Shown: piece after piece, positions 10,319 to 20,122 of the stretch
How positions within the stretch are numbered: position 1 is the stretch's first letter
Layout of the letters: every line of letters begins with the position of its first letter
Source of the DNA: Chitinophagaceae bacterium
GTDB taxonomy: Bacteria > Bacteroidota > Bacteroidia > Chitinophagales > Chitinophagaceae
NCBI GenBank assembly: GCA_947454235.1
Contig: CANGIY010000003.1
Coordinates: forward strand, 124,001 to 188,000
DNA length: 64,000 bases
Reading direction: 5' to 3'
Program-made: the position numbers and the translations under genes
Notes under the pieces: generated by a model
What the model was told of the DNA's origin: nothing
The model's input: only the letters and a program-made list of their open reading frames with translations
Databases searched by the model: none

Positions 10319-10343
10319 GAGTCACGCTCTGGAAGCGTGACTC
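10319..10343 (-). terminator. Rho-independent terminator downstream of the OsmC-family gene
   Basis: GAGTCACGCT-CTGGA-AGCGTGACTC, 10-bp perfect stem next to an A-run (T-run on minus strand). Confidence 0.8.
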
Positions 10344-10369
10344 AGTAAAGATTTGAGTTTTAATTTATT

Positions 10370-10780
10370 TTAGAGCAAAGTTGCTTTCACTGCTTTCTCG
10401 CAGTTGAACAATTTTGTAACAAGACAAGCTTCTAAAGCTGCTTGCGCCATTTCAGCAAATTTCTCAGCAGTAATGCCCGGAACTTTACCCGATACGCTTA
10501 ATTCACTCATTGTAATAGTGCCGTTGTCAAGTGTAATGTCGCAACGTGTTGAAATCTCATCAGGAGTAATGCCTTCAGCATTCAACATAAAAGTGAGTTT
10601 CATTGTGTAACAACCAGCGTGTGCTGATGCGATTAACTCTTCAGGGTTAGTACCGATACCATCAGCAAACCTGCTTGAGAAAGAATATTGAGTTTTATTT
10701 AAAACAGTGCTCTGTGTAGTGATGTGACCAGAACCTTCTTTTCCTGTACCGTTCCAAACTGCGGTTGAATGCCTTTTCAT
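10370..10780 (-). CDS. OsmC family peroxiredoxin
   Basis: 136 aa; RFADGIGTNPEELIASAHAGCYTM, C-terminal ACLVTKLF. Confidence 0.9.
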   Translation of the reverse strand: MKRHSTAVWNGTGKEGSGHITTQSTVLNKTQYSFSSRFADGIGTNPEELIASAHAGCYTMKLTFMLNAEGITPDEISTRCDITLDNGTITMSELSVSGKVPGITAEKFAEMAQAALEACLVTKLFNCEKAVKATLL

Positions 10781-10839
10781 AATAAATTTTAAAATTTAAA
10801 CAAAGATATAAACACCCTGACGGGGGACTGATAGAAAAA

Positions 10840-10873
10840 ATTAATCCCCGTATTTGGTAATACGGGGATTAAT
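10840..10873 (-). terminator. Terminator downstream of rpsP
   Basis: ATTAATCCCCGTATT-TGGT-AATACGGGGATTAAT, 15-bp perfect stem. Confidence 0.85.
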
Positions 10874-10897
10874 GGGCTTTGAAAATCGAGTTCAAAA

Positions 10898-11386
10898 TTA
10901 ATTTTCTTCAGCTGGAGCCTCGTCTGAAGCTTCTGAAGATGCCTTAGAGGCAGCGTTTTTCTCTTCCACTTTACGTACTGATTCACGCATGATTTCCTGG
11001 CGTTTTTCGTGTTTATGCTGCCTATGAGCTTCTTCACGTTTAGCGACCAATTCCTCATGACCTGCATTCCACTGCTCGAATTTCTCCATAGCTGTTTTTT
11101 CATCAAACAAACCAAGAGAAACCCCACGCATCAGATGCTTCATGTACAGTACTCCTTTGAAAGACAAAATCCTACGACATGTGTTTGTAGGTTCTGCGCC
11201 TTTTTGCAACCAATACAATGACCTTTCACGATTGATCCTAACTGATGCAGGAATCGTAAGTGGGTTGTAAGTACCGAGTTTCTCGATGAATTTACCGTCC
11301 CTTGGTGCTGTTGAGTTAGCAACTACAATGAAGTAGAATGGGCGCTTTTTTGATCCGTGTCTTTGTAAACGAATTTTTACCGACAT
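10898..11386 (-). CDS. rpsP: 30S ribosomal protein S16
   Basis: [42 protein letters not shown]. Confidence 0.97.
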   Translation of the reverse strand: MSVKIRLQRHGSKKRPFYFIVVANSTAPRDGKFIEKLGTYNPLTIPASVRINRERSLYWLQKGAEPTNTCRRILSFKGVLYMKHLMRGVSLGLFDEKTAMEKFEQWNAGHEELVAKREEAHRQHKHEKRQEIMRESVRKVEEKNAASKASSEASDEAPAEEN

Positions 11387-11512
11387 AAAATAATTGACAT
11401 TATTTTGGGGTTAGAAATAAATTTTAGGTGGGCAAAGATAGAATTTAGAAAGACAAAAAAAAATTTGACACCACTTTTTTCAGTGGTTAATCCCACATTT
11501 TTGCAAAAAATT

Positions 11513-11542
11513 AATAAAACCCTCCGTTAGAAGGGTTTTATT
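11513..11542 (-). terminator. Terminator downstream of the sigma factor gene
   Basis: AATAAAACCCT-ccgttagaA-AGGGTTTTATT hairpin. Confidence 0.7.
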
Positions 11543-11585
11543 TGAAAAATCATATAGAATTCCGGGCCAGTAACGCCCACTCTTT

Positions 11586-12443
11586 TTATCCTAAATATCC
11601 TTTAAGGGCGCTACTGTATCTTGCTTTTTGCAGGCGTTTGATAGCTCGCTCCTTAATTTGCCTGATACGCTCTTTTGTTAGATCGTATTTCTCACCAATC
11701 TCTTCAATGGTCGGACCGTCTTCACCCTCGAGACCAAAGTATGCATTCAGGATTTCAGCTTCACGTACACTCAATGTTTTGAAAATACGTTTAATCTCAT
11801 TCCTCAATGAATCTTTCATTACATCATCATCAGTATCGCTGCTACCCTCAAGTAAGTCACCCATAGCAACATCTTCCGCTTCGTGTACCGGAGCATCAAG
11901 TGAAGTGTGGCGCGTATTGCTGGTAAAAATGTTGGTTACTTCTGTCTCGCTCATGTCGAGAATGGTAGCCAACTCTTCAGTAGATGGTTCACGTTCGTTT
12001 TCCTGCTCAAATGCAATGAATGCTTTGTTGGCCTTATTATAAGTACCAATTTTATTTTGCGGCAAACGCACCAAACGACCTTGTTCTGCCAATGCCTGTA
12101 AAATTGACTGACGAATCCACCACACAGCGTAAGAAATGAATTTGAAACCCTTAGTTTCATCAAAACGCTGTGCAGCCTTGATCAAACCAAGGTTACCTTC
12201 ATTGATCAGGTCGCTCAATGAGAGACCCTGATGCTGATATTGTTTCGCAACCGATACAACGAAACGGAGATTCGACTTAACGAGTTTCTCCAACGCACGC
12301 TGATCGCCCATGTGAATTTTCTGAGCTAGCGTCGTTTCTTCTTCAGGAGTAATCATCGAAATCTTGCTGATCTCCTGAAGGTATTTCTCCACTGCCTGGG
12401 AGTCTCGGTTTGTAATCTGGGTGGCAATTTTGAGCTGCCTCAT
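11586..12443 (-). CDS. rpoD: Sigma-70 family RNA polymerase sigma factor (primary RpoD/SigA type of Bacteroidota)
   Basis: MRQLKIATQITNRDSQAVEKYLQEI, regions 2.1-2.4 (GNLGLIKAAQRFDETKGFKFISYAVWWIRQSI), region 4 (TKERIRQIKERAIKRLQ). Confidence 0.95.
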   Translation of the reverse strand: MRQLKIATQITNRDSQAVEKYLQEISKISMITPEEETTLAQKIHMGDQRALEKLVKSNLRFVVSVAKQYQHQGLSLSDLINEGNLGLIKAAQRFDETKGFKFISYAVWWIRQSILQALAEQGRLVRLPQNKIGTYNKANKAFIAFEQENEREPSTEELATILDMSETEVTNIFTSNTRHTSLDAPVHEAEDVAMGDLLEGSSDTDDDVMKDSLRNEIKRIFKTLSVREAEILNAYFGLEGEDGPTIEEIGEKYDLTKERIRQIKERAIKRLQKARYSSALKGYLG

Positions 12444-12733
12444 ATAATTAAATAAATTTGTTTACTGTATCAATAGTTTAGACGTAAAGTCTTTGGATTT
12501 TGTTTGATGCGGTGTGTTAAAAGTTTCCTTAAATTACTGACCGCAAAAAGCATACCACCAAATGGCATCACCGCAGCAATTGCTGTGAAAACCTTCTTAA
12601 ATTTACAATATAAAGCAATGAGATTATATAGTTGAATTATTACGTTTGCAAATAACCTTATAGAGTACGATTCTCATTTCGGCTTCTGTGCTGTAAAATG
12701 TGGTGCAAAATTAAACCTATCTCCCAAAATTGC

Positions 12734-12741
12734 TACCTTTG
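12734..12741 (+). promoter_or_regulatory. Bacteroidota-type -7 element (TAnnTTTG)
   Basis: TACCTTTG 31 nt upstream of acyl-CoA dehydrogenase ATG. Confidence 0.5.
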
Positions 12742-12771
12742 CAGCGCTTCACAAAGTAACTTTAACAAAAC

Positions 12772-13950
12772 ATGGAAAAAGACAATTACCAACACCCGGA
12801 CTATTATCTGTTAGATGAATTGCTCACTGATGAGCACAAATTAATCAGAGATTCGGTGAGGGCATTCGTGAAAAAGGATATTTCACCAATTATTGAAGAC
12901 TACGCACAACGTGCAGCATTCCCTAGCCAAATTATTAAAGGACTCGGCGAACATGGTTGTTTCGGTCCGTTTGTACCAACCGAATATGGCGGTGCCGGAC
13001 TTGACTATATCTCTTATGGTATCATGATGCAAGAACTTGAGCGTTGCGATTCAGGCGTAAGGTCTACCGCTTCAGTTCAAGGTTCACTTGTTATGTTCCC
13101 TATCTATAAATTCGGTAGCGAAGAGCAAAAAAGAAAATATTTACCAAAACTGGCTACAGGTGAAATGATGGGCTGCTTCGGTCTTACAGAGCCCGACCAT
13201 GGCTCTAACCCTGCAGGCATGACCACAAATTTCAAAGACGCAGGCGACCACGTTATTTTGAACGGTGCAAAAATGTGGATTTCAAATGCACCTTTCGCTG
13301 ATATCGCTGTAGTTTGGGCTAAGAACGAAGAAGGCGTTATTCACGGCATGGTGGTTGAACGCGGCATGGAAGGCTTCACTACTCCTGAAACACACGGCAA
13401 ATGGTCTTTACGTGCTTCAGCGACTGGTGAGTTGGTTTTTGATAATGTTAAAGTACCAAAAGCAAACATCTTCCCTAACATTACTGGTCTTAAAGGTCCG
13501 TTGACTTGCCTTTCAAGTGCGCGTTATGGTATTGCATGGGGTGCTTTAGGTGCTGCTATGGACTGCTACGATACTGCACTCAGATACAGTAAGCAACGAA
13601 TTCAGTTCGGTCGCCCGATTGCTGGCTTCCAGCTTACACAAAAGAAACTGGCTGAAATGATTACTGAAATCACAAAGAGTCAATTACTCAACTGGCGCCT
13701 TGGCGTATTACGTGGTGAAGACCGCGCTACTCCTGCTCAAATTTCTATGGCGAAACGTAATAGCTGCGATATTGCGCTAAAAGTTTCAAGAGAAGCGCGA
13801 CAAATTCTTGGCGGCATGGGTATCACTGGTGAATTCAGCATTATGCGCCACATGATGAACCTGGAATCAGTTGTTACATACGAGGGCACACACGACATTC
13901 ACCTGCTTATTACAGGTATGGATGTTACAGGCATCAATGCATTCAACTAG
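12772..13950 (+). CDS. Acyl-CoA dehydrogenase family protein (glutaryl-CoA dehydrogenase-like)
   Basis: 392 aa; CFGLTEPDHGSNPAGM, RYGIAWGALGAAMDCYDTALRYSKQRIQFGRPI, ILGGMGITGEF, YEGTHDIH. Confidence 0.93.
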   Translation: MEKDNYQHPDYYLLDELLTDEHKLIRDSVRAFVKKDISPIIEDYAQRAAFPSQIIKGLGEHGCFGPFVPTEYGGAGLDYISYGIMMQELERCDSGVRSTASVQGSLVMFPIYKFGSEEQKRKYLPKLATGEMMGCFGLTEPDHGSNPAGMTTNFKDAGDHVILNGAKMWISNAPFADIAVVWAKNEEGVIHGMVVERGMEGFTTPETHGKWSLRASATGELVFDNVKVPKANIFPNITGLKGPLTCLSSARYGIAWGALGAAMDCYDTALRYSKQRIQFGRPIAGFQLTQKKLAEMITEITKSQLLNWRLGVLRGEDRATPAQISMAKRNSCDIALKVSREARQILGGMGITGEFSIMRHMMNLESVVTYEGTHDIHLLITGMDVTGINAFN

Positions 13951-14017
13951 CAGCAATACAAAATCATATTTCTCAGGGGGCGTTCAGATTGAGCGCCCTC
14001 TTTGTTTGCAGTAAAGT

Positions 14018-15355
14018 CTAAGACAACTCTATGCACTTATCGGGGTTATCAGCGGCATACCTGAAAACCAGATTCCTAATAAAATCATTATCCTGCAATG
14101 GCTCAATCACTGTTTCCAGATGGTCGAACGTTAGCACATCGACAGGCGAATGTGGCAGGTACCCCATACCCACAAAAATGCCTTCCTTCACCAATATGCA
14201 ACTCATCTCTTCCTGCTCTCTGCCTTCGTCAATGAGGGCAAACGTGGGTAACATCTGTTGAAGTTTCTTCAATGCCCTCCCCACCCGTGTGTTATATTCA
14301 TCTACCAAAACATGCTGTTCGCATGCACACCCCGATGACAGGTTGCACAAACGATTGCACAGCTCATAATCGCGTATCAGTTCCTTGAGCAAATTTTGCC
14401 CTTCTATCAGTGTGTTGAACTTAAATACAGGCTTAATGGTTGCCTTCAGTTTTTCAATGGCAAATCGCTGAAATCCCTGTCTGTCTTCATACAACACCAA
14501 CCCAAATTGAGGCAAGTACCCCTTCTGGCTGCGGTTGTGTACCGGCCAAATACGCCTGATTTCCGCACTCTCGAGTATGTGCGCCATGAGCTCGGTGCCA
14601 CACTTTTTATAACTGATTGAACGGGTATCTTTTAAAAAATCTTGTTTCTGGCGGGTAATCTTGTTATTGGAAAAATGGCTTTTGACCCTTTGCTTGATGT
14701 TAACTGCCTTACCAACATAAATAATTTTTCCTGCCGCATTATAGAAATAATATACTCCGGGTGTTTCAGGCAATGCTGCCACCTGCTCCATTTTTACATT
14801 TGGCGGCAGGTAGTGTTCACCATTCTTGAGCTTGAGCATTTGAGCCATCGCTCCTTCGGTATCCTTTTCTACCAATATTTTTAGTAAGTCGGCAGTAGCA
14901 AGTGCATCGCCGCCCGCACGGTGCGCCACCCCATGGTTAATGCCTAACTGAGCAGTAAGCTTACCCAAGCTGTAGCCATTCATACCCGGCAATACCTTAC
15001 GGGCATACCGTACCGTACACAACTTGCGCGCGTACAATTCATACCCCGCCAAATCAAGCTGGTGCTTTACGAATGAATAATCGAAGTTCACATTGTGCGC
15101 CACAAACACCTTGTCTTCCAGCATCTCGTAAATCTTACCCGCAACATCGCCAAAACTGGGAGCCGTTGCCACCATCTCATCGTTGATGCCAGTGAGTTTC
15201 TGAATAAAGAAAGGAATAGGCTGGTGCGGATTGATGAGCGTCTCGTAATAATCGACCACCTCTTTACCGTCATGCACCACAATAGCAATCTCGGTAATGC
15301 AATTCGCCGACGCATAACCACCCGTAGTTTCAATATCTACAACCGCAAATAGCAT
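14018..15355 (-). CDS. Fusion of DEDDh 3'-5' exonuclease (DnaQ-like) and GIY-YIG (UvrC/Cho-like) nuclease
   Basis: 445 aa; FAVVDIETTG, FVAHNVNFDYSF, HRAGGDALATADL, then GVYYFYNAAGKIIYVGKAVNIKQRVKSHF. Confidence 0.92.
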   Translation of the reverse strand: MLFAVVDIETTGGYASANCITEIAIVVHDGKEVVDYYETLINPHQPIPFFIQKLTGINDEMVATAPSFGDVAGKIYEMLEDKVFVAHNVNFDYSFVKHQLDLAGYELYARKLCTVRYARKVLPGMNGYSLGKLTAQLGINHGVAHRAGGDALATADLLKILVEKDTEGAMAQMLKLKNGEHYLPPNVKMEQVAALPETPGVYYFYNAAGKIIYVGKAVNIKQRVKSHFSNNKITRQKQDFLKDTRSISYKKCGTELMAHILESAEIRRIWPVHNRSQKGYLPQFGLVLYEDRQGFQRFAIEKLKATIKPVFKFNTLIEGQNLLKELIRDYELCNRLCNLSSGCACEQHVLVDEYNTRVGRALKKLQQMLPTFALIDEGREQEEMSCILVKEGIFVGMGYLPHSPVDVLTFDHLETVIEPLQDNDFIRNLVFRYAADNPDKCIELS

Positions 15356-15400
15356 TCAGGTATTTTCAGGGAGATAAAGTTAAGGGATTGTGGGTGAAAG

Positions 15401-17998
15401 TTAGTAGGCAACTGCCAAATCGAGGGCACGAAGAATCGATTCTCTTTGTTCGCTTAATACAATTAGATTATACAGCCCTTCAAATTCATCTGAAATGCCA
15501 TCAGACTGATTTTCTTGTATCCTTCCAGCCCCAGTTGGCTCAATTTTATTATTAAGCAACTCATTAAAACGAACAGAAATTCCTCCTCCTTTTGCTACTG
15601 CCAATAAATATTGTGCAATGAAACTACAGCTATTATTATCGAGACTTTTAAAAGCGGCTCCATTGACATAAGACGCCAAAGCTAATTTCTTGACGAAATG
15701 ATACCTATAATAAAACACCCTAATTTGCCGTGGAGTTAAAAATTCGGACTCTTGCATAAGTCTTTGAAGCATCTTCTTTTCACTAGCATTAACCGCAAAA
15801 CTCTTCGTTTCTACGGTCGTATTTTTGACATTATTTGTTTGACCGTTGCTGGCATTGAAATTGTTCTCATTCAAATTGATTTCTGGCTCTTCATCACTTT
15901 CAACGATTTTTTGACTTTGATGTGGTCCTCTAGCTCCATCTGCTTGATTTAAGTCAATTGCTAAATCTGCCTTTATAATCGAATTCAAAATATCTAAACG
16001 ATCTTTTGCACCCAATTGACCCAAGTTTATACCAAACAAAAAAAGTTTGTCGAAATACTCATTTTGCAAGTCATCGAAGTTGTTTTTTTCCCATGACCCT
16101 TCTTCTTTACTTACCCTCGTTGTATTTTGTAATAAATACCTGTATTTATCAGATAGGGCCGTTTTAAGAATTCGTTGATCTATAGCGGCAACCACCATAA
16201 TACTTTCACTCAATTCTTGATTTTCAAGCATCACACGCAATGAATCAATTATCTTGATGATGTTTTTTTCATCGCACCTGTCTATATCTTCAACAAAAAG
16301 GAAAATTCTCTTTTGCGCTTTAACTTTGCCCCAAATATTCTCATTCCAGGCTCGCACCAAAAAAACAAGTTCCTTTTCAATTTCGTTTTGGGCTCCTAAT
16401 AGACTTGAAAATGAAGTCTTAGAATAGTACTCATTAAATAAATCACGCGCCCTACCTTTGAATTTTGCAATTGACCTTATCTTTAAATATAGAAAAAAAA
16501 CACTAAAGACGACAGAAGTATACTTAGAAAGCAAACTTGTCATTAATTCAATTTTAGTTGTAAAACTTAAAGTAGCCCAAAAAAGTGCTGCTAAAAACGG
16601 AATAAAATCAATCCAAAACCTAAGTCGCCCTTTTCTAATAACGTTCAATTTGATTCTACGGTATACTAAATTAATTGAATCGCAAATTCGAATTCCTATT
16701 TTTTTCAGCGCAGAATGGCTTCCTGATTTTGCAAACACCTTCGAATCCTCAAAATAGGAGATTGAAAACTGCTCATATAAATACGCCCAAGTCGCAGGTG
16801 TATCTTGATATTTCCAAGTTAGAAAATCAACGCGCTTGTTTTCATCAGACTTTTTTTCCAATACTTCCCACAATTCTGAAATAAACCTTGATTTACCTCT
16901 TCCCCAGCGTCCGAATACTCCAACCATTGCGCCTTTTTCATTATTTGGAATTCTAATTAAGACTTCAGAAAAATCCCTAGCCATCTCTTTAACTCCCAGA
17001 ACGGATTCAATTCCATTGTCTCTGATATTTATATTTGACGCATCTGACGCAAAACCGACCTGCTCTTGTTGCGCATAATCTCTAATTTGAGCATCTTCAT
17101 ATTCAGACAATTTAACTAGACATTTACCTTCATACTCAAAAATCCTTTTGGGAATATAGTCGAAATCCACCTCATGTGTTAGATTGAAAGATCGAAAATA
17201 TTCCCTATTGTCCTCAAATACAAGCAAGTGAACACTATCGATTACTCTATTTCGTATCAAGACCATAGATCTTAAAACAGTTCGGCTTGTAGAAACTACG
17301 ACCCAAATTGATTCCCCCTCCCGAAGAATTGATCCTATTTCATTTTGGGGATTATCAATCCCTCTACAAAAATCAGATTCGACTCTTACTATTTCGTTAG
17401 ACACATTAAAAATGCCAGGTTCATCTAAAACTAAACACCAACTCCTTGTCTCTTTACTTTGATTTGTTGTTTGGCTTGCTGGCTTCAAATCCTCCTCATC
17501 TGAATTTTCTATGGTATTTCGTTCTTTATCGGAATTAACACCTCTAACTATATTTGAAAAAATCGTTTCTTCAAGAGTGTAAACCATAAAGAATGGTGGC
17601 TGTGCTTCCAAAATTCTTTTATATAACTTATACACATCCACCGGATCGAGGCGCCCAGCACCTGTCCCTAACAAAGGGAGTGCAACAGTTCTAATTTTCG
17701 AGTTGTTTCGACAATGTTTTGCAATATTCTGGACAATTTCTTCAATGTATTCGAATTTTGAGTAGTCATTATCAACCGCTGTGGCAAACCCAACTTCAAA
17801 TTCATTTCTAGTTGATGAATTTACTTGAATATAATCCACCGAACCCAGTTCTCTGTATTCAAGTCGTTCGTTTAATTGAACTCCCAAACTTGAAAGACCG
17901 TTTTTCATGGGTGCTGTCATTGTAGCAGTTGTACTACGTGAAACGACATATAAATCCGCGTAACCAGCGAACAAATCATCATTAAACAACTTAATCAT
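15401..17998 (-). CDS. Macro-like N-terminal domain fused to KAP family P-loop NTPase with inserted TM segments
   Basis: 865 aa; N-term ...IRTVALPLLGTGAGRLDP; Walker A GVFGRWGRGKSRF, two hydrophobic segments, Walker B RIFLFVEDIDRCDEKN; order matches KAP NTPases. Confidence 0.8.
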   Translation of the reverse strand: MIKLFNDDLFAGYADLYVVSRSTTATMTAPMKNGLSSLGVQLNERLEYRELGSVDYIQVNSSTRNEFEVGFATAVDNDYSKFEYIEEIVQNIAKHCRNNSKIRTVALPLLGTGAGRLDPVDVYKLYKRILEAQPPFFMVYTLEETIFSNIVRGVNSDKERNTIENSDEEDLKPASQTTNQSKETRSWCLVLDEPGIFNVSNEIVRVESDFCRGIDNPQNEIGSILREGESIWVVVSTSRTVLRSMVLIRNRVIDSVHLLVFEDNREYFRSFNLTHEVDFDYIPKRIFEYEGKCLVKLSEYEDAQIRDYAQQEQVGFASDASNINIRDNGIESVLGVKEMARDFSEVLIRIPNNEKGAMVGVFGRWGRGKSRFISELWEVLEKKSDENKRVDFLTWKYQDTPATWAYLYEQFSISYFEDSKVFAKSGSHSALKKIGIRICDSINLVYRRIKLNVIRKGRLRFWIDFIPFLAALFWATLSFTTKIELMTSLLSKYTSVVFSVFFLYLKIRSIAKFKGRARDLFNEYYSKTSFSSLLGAQNEIEKELVFLVRAWNENIWGKVKAQKRIFLFVEDIDRCDEKNIIKIIDSLRVMLENQELSESIMVVAAIDQRILKTALSDKYRYLLQNTTRVSKEEGSWEKNNFDDLQNEYFDKLFLFGINLGQLGAKDRLDILNSIIKADLAIDLNQADGARGPHQSQKIVESDEEPEINLNENNFNASNGQTNNVKNTTVETKSFAVNASEKKMLQRLMQESEFLTPRQIRVFYYRYHFVKKLALASYVNGAAFKSLDNNSCSFIAQYLLAVAKGGGISVRFNELLNNKIEPTGAGRIQENQSDGISDEFEGLYNLIVLSEQRESILRALDLAVAY

Positions 17999-18141
17999 CG
18001 AAAATTCAATTTAATTAAACCAAACGCAATTTAATGTATTTAAACATAAACGAGAGGAGATGTTACTATTCTCAAAATAGCTTTAAAGCACAACAAAATA
18101 TAAAGTTTGTGATATCCCCCTTTCTTGAGTGTCTAATTTTA

Positions 18142-18339
18142 CTAATCCCACATTCCCACCAAATCAACTTGACTTACTCTTCCATCCTCTAGTTGAGCGC
18201 GGCTTTTAAGAATTTCTTGAAAGAAGAGCTGATTGTAATTGCCTTGCCTAGCCAAATAGCTTGATGCGCGTAAAAACCTAAAAACAGCCTTTGTGTTTTT
18301 TAAATGATTGGAAATTGGGGAAGAAGGACTGTGTTTCAC
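18142..18339 (-). CDS. Small hypothetical ORF upstream of the macro-KAP gene
   Basis: 65 aa, same strand, 143 bp upstream; no recognised motif. Confidence 0.35.
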   Translation of the reverse strand: MKHSPSSPISNHLKNTKAVFRFLRASSYLARQGNYNQLFFQEILKSRAQLEDGRVSQVDLVGMWD

Positions 18340-18531
18340 GCTGAAATTTTATCAACTCAAATTTAACACATTTCCACCAATCCGCTCCGCCTCCAAATCA
18401 TATCCGCAAAAATTCAACTCCATACAAACTTCACACATTTTCTCATAAAACCTTTGTTTTAAATACTTGAAATGTATTTTTGTGTTTAATCTCATATGAT
18501 TTCAACCAACTTTTAAGACTCAAAACAAACA

Positions 18532-20007
18532 ATGAAAAAGACAGGCTTACTACTATTGTGCGCAGCCGTAACTGCCATGATGATTCGATGCAACAGCGGA
18601 GGAGGAGGAGACAACAATACCACCACCGATGCAAAACCAATTGCAACAATGCCATTCCCAACGGTGAATATTCCAGGGTTTAGCTTCCCAACAGATAGCA
18701 ACCGAATCAACAAGTGGATTGATTCGAACATGGCAGACTCCATTTACCTGCATGGCTGGGGCATTTGGGCAGGTCTTACAACCAAAACAGGTGAGAAAAT
18801 AGGCATGGAAGAAAGCTACATCTATGAAACGTGGTATTCTCCAAAAGAATTAAAAGACTCGCTGAAAAAAGAAAACTTAACCCAAACTAGGAAAGCAAGG
18901 ACGGCGCTACACGTACCGGTTCAGCTTGAACATGCCGCCCATGCAGAAATGAAAATGAGGGCTGCCGCTTTGAATATGATGCAAAAAGCAGCAGGCGATA
19001 ATTCAAAAAAATGCAACGAACCTAAATACAACACCGGCGTGTACAAACTTATAGTGACTGTTGCCTACAACCCGCAAGCAGCTCAGCATATCCTTTCTAA
19101 TAAACTGTATGACTCATCGGTACTTGCAGGTTTTGCAACGAAAGGCAATGCCAATATCCCTGAATTCCCGAATAATTCTATCGTTATTAAACCTACTTAC
19201 GAACTTATTCCTAAAGAAGCATTTGCAAGCGGATTCTTCCCATTGCGTATTTGGGAGGGCCCTGACTATTGCGACTCTGGGTTCGTAGATTCTCAGTGGA
19301 AGTCGGTGGTGTATATTGACGTAAACAACAAAAGTCAGGGTGACGGAAGCGCTGACAATACCAACCTCAACAAAAGGATGCCACAGAATTCTTACAACCT
19401 GAATTCAATGATTTACTACACAGTAACAGGCGCAGATACTGCGAACATTAAGGGCTCAAGAATAGGCGACATTGTGGTATTGGTAGGTATGCACGTAACC
19501 ACTAAGGAAATTAAACGTTGGACATGGCAAACATACTGGTGGTCGCCAGAAACCAAAAAACCACCTGTACCAAGTTCTGAGGCAATTGCATCAAAAAGGC
19601 CAAGTCAAATTACCGGCGCACCCGCACATTATGCAATGGCAATAGGTTACACATTCACCATGCCTAACCAACCACTTACCGGCGGTAACAAAAACGGAAC
19701 ACCAGTAATTGCCTTTAACCCATATTTGGAAAGTGGCTTTGGTGTAAATGTTTTCTACGAACCGGGAAGAGTGATTGAAAAAGGTGGCAAATTAATTTTA
19801 AATAGAGTGGGTTGCCAAACAGGTTGCATGAGCTGCCACGCACTCGCAACTTTCGACAAATCTCAACCTGTTAACCCTGCGTTACAACTACAACCAAGCA
19901 ACTATATCCCTGACACGTACATCGATATGGTGACCGATTCTAATTTCACGAACAGGTTGCAACTGGATTTCTTGTGGTCAATCCAATCAAACCTCATTTC
20001 TAAATAA
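18532..20007 (+). CDS. Putative secreted/lipoprotein with C-terminal CXXCH (c-type heme) motif
   Basis: 491 aa; N-terminal hydrophobic segment then C-N-S-G-G-G-G; C-terminal RVGCQTGCMSCHALATF, CMSCH encoded at 19825-19839. Confidence 0.65.
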   Translation: MKKTGLLLLCAAVTAMMIRCNSGGGGDNNTTTDAKPIATMPFPTVNIPGFSFPTDSNRINKWIDSNMADSIYLHGWGIWAGLTTKTGEKIGMEESYIYETWYSPKELKDSLKKENLTQTRKARTALHVPVQLEHAAHAEMKMRAAALNMMQKAAGDNSKKCNEPKYNTGVYKLIVTVAYNPQAAQHILSNKLYDSSVLAGFATKGNANIPEFPNNSIVIKPTYELIPKEAFASGFFPLRIWEGPDYCDSGFVDSQWKSVVYIDVNNKSQGDGSADNTNLNKRMPQNSYNLNSMIYYTVTGADTANIKGSRIGDIVVLVGMHVTTKEIKRWTWQTYWWSPETKKPPVPSSEAIASKRPSQITGAPAHYAMAIGYTFTMPNQPLTGGNKNGTPVIAFNPYLESGFGVNVFYEPGRVIEKGGKLILNRVGCQTGCMSCHALATFDKSQPVNPALQLQPSNYIPDTYIDMVTDSNFTNRLQLDFLWSIQSNLISK

Positions 20008-20033
20008 CTAAGATTTCCTAAATGCAACAAATT

Positions 20034-20061
20034 TGAGGCTGCCCAAAAAAAGGCAGCCTCA
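20034..20061 (+). terminator. Hairpin between the CXXCH-protein gene and the pepsin-like gene
   Basis: TGAGGCTGCC-caaaaaaa-GGCAGCCTCA, 10-bp perfect stem. Confidence 0.65.
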
Positions 20062-20122
20062 TCTAAATATCACTAAATTAAATAACAATAACACACACAA
20101 TACCACTTTAAATATAAAATCT

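Noticed and set aside
20033-20122. N-terminal extension of the pepsin ORF (MRLPKKRQPHLNITKLNNNN...) as a propeptide
   Set aside because: Would start from TTG inside a 10-bp hairpin and has no signal peptide; ATG at 20123 is more plausible
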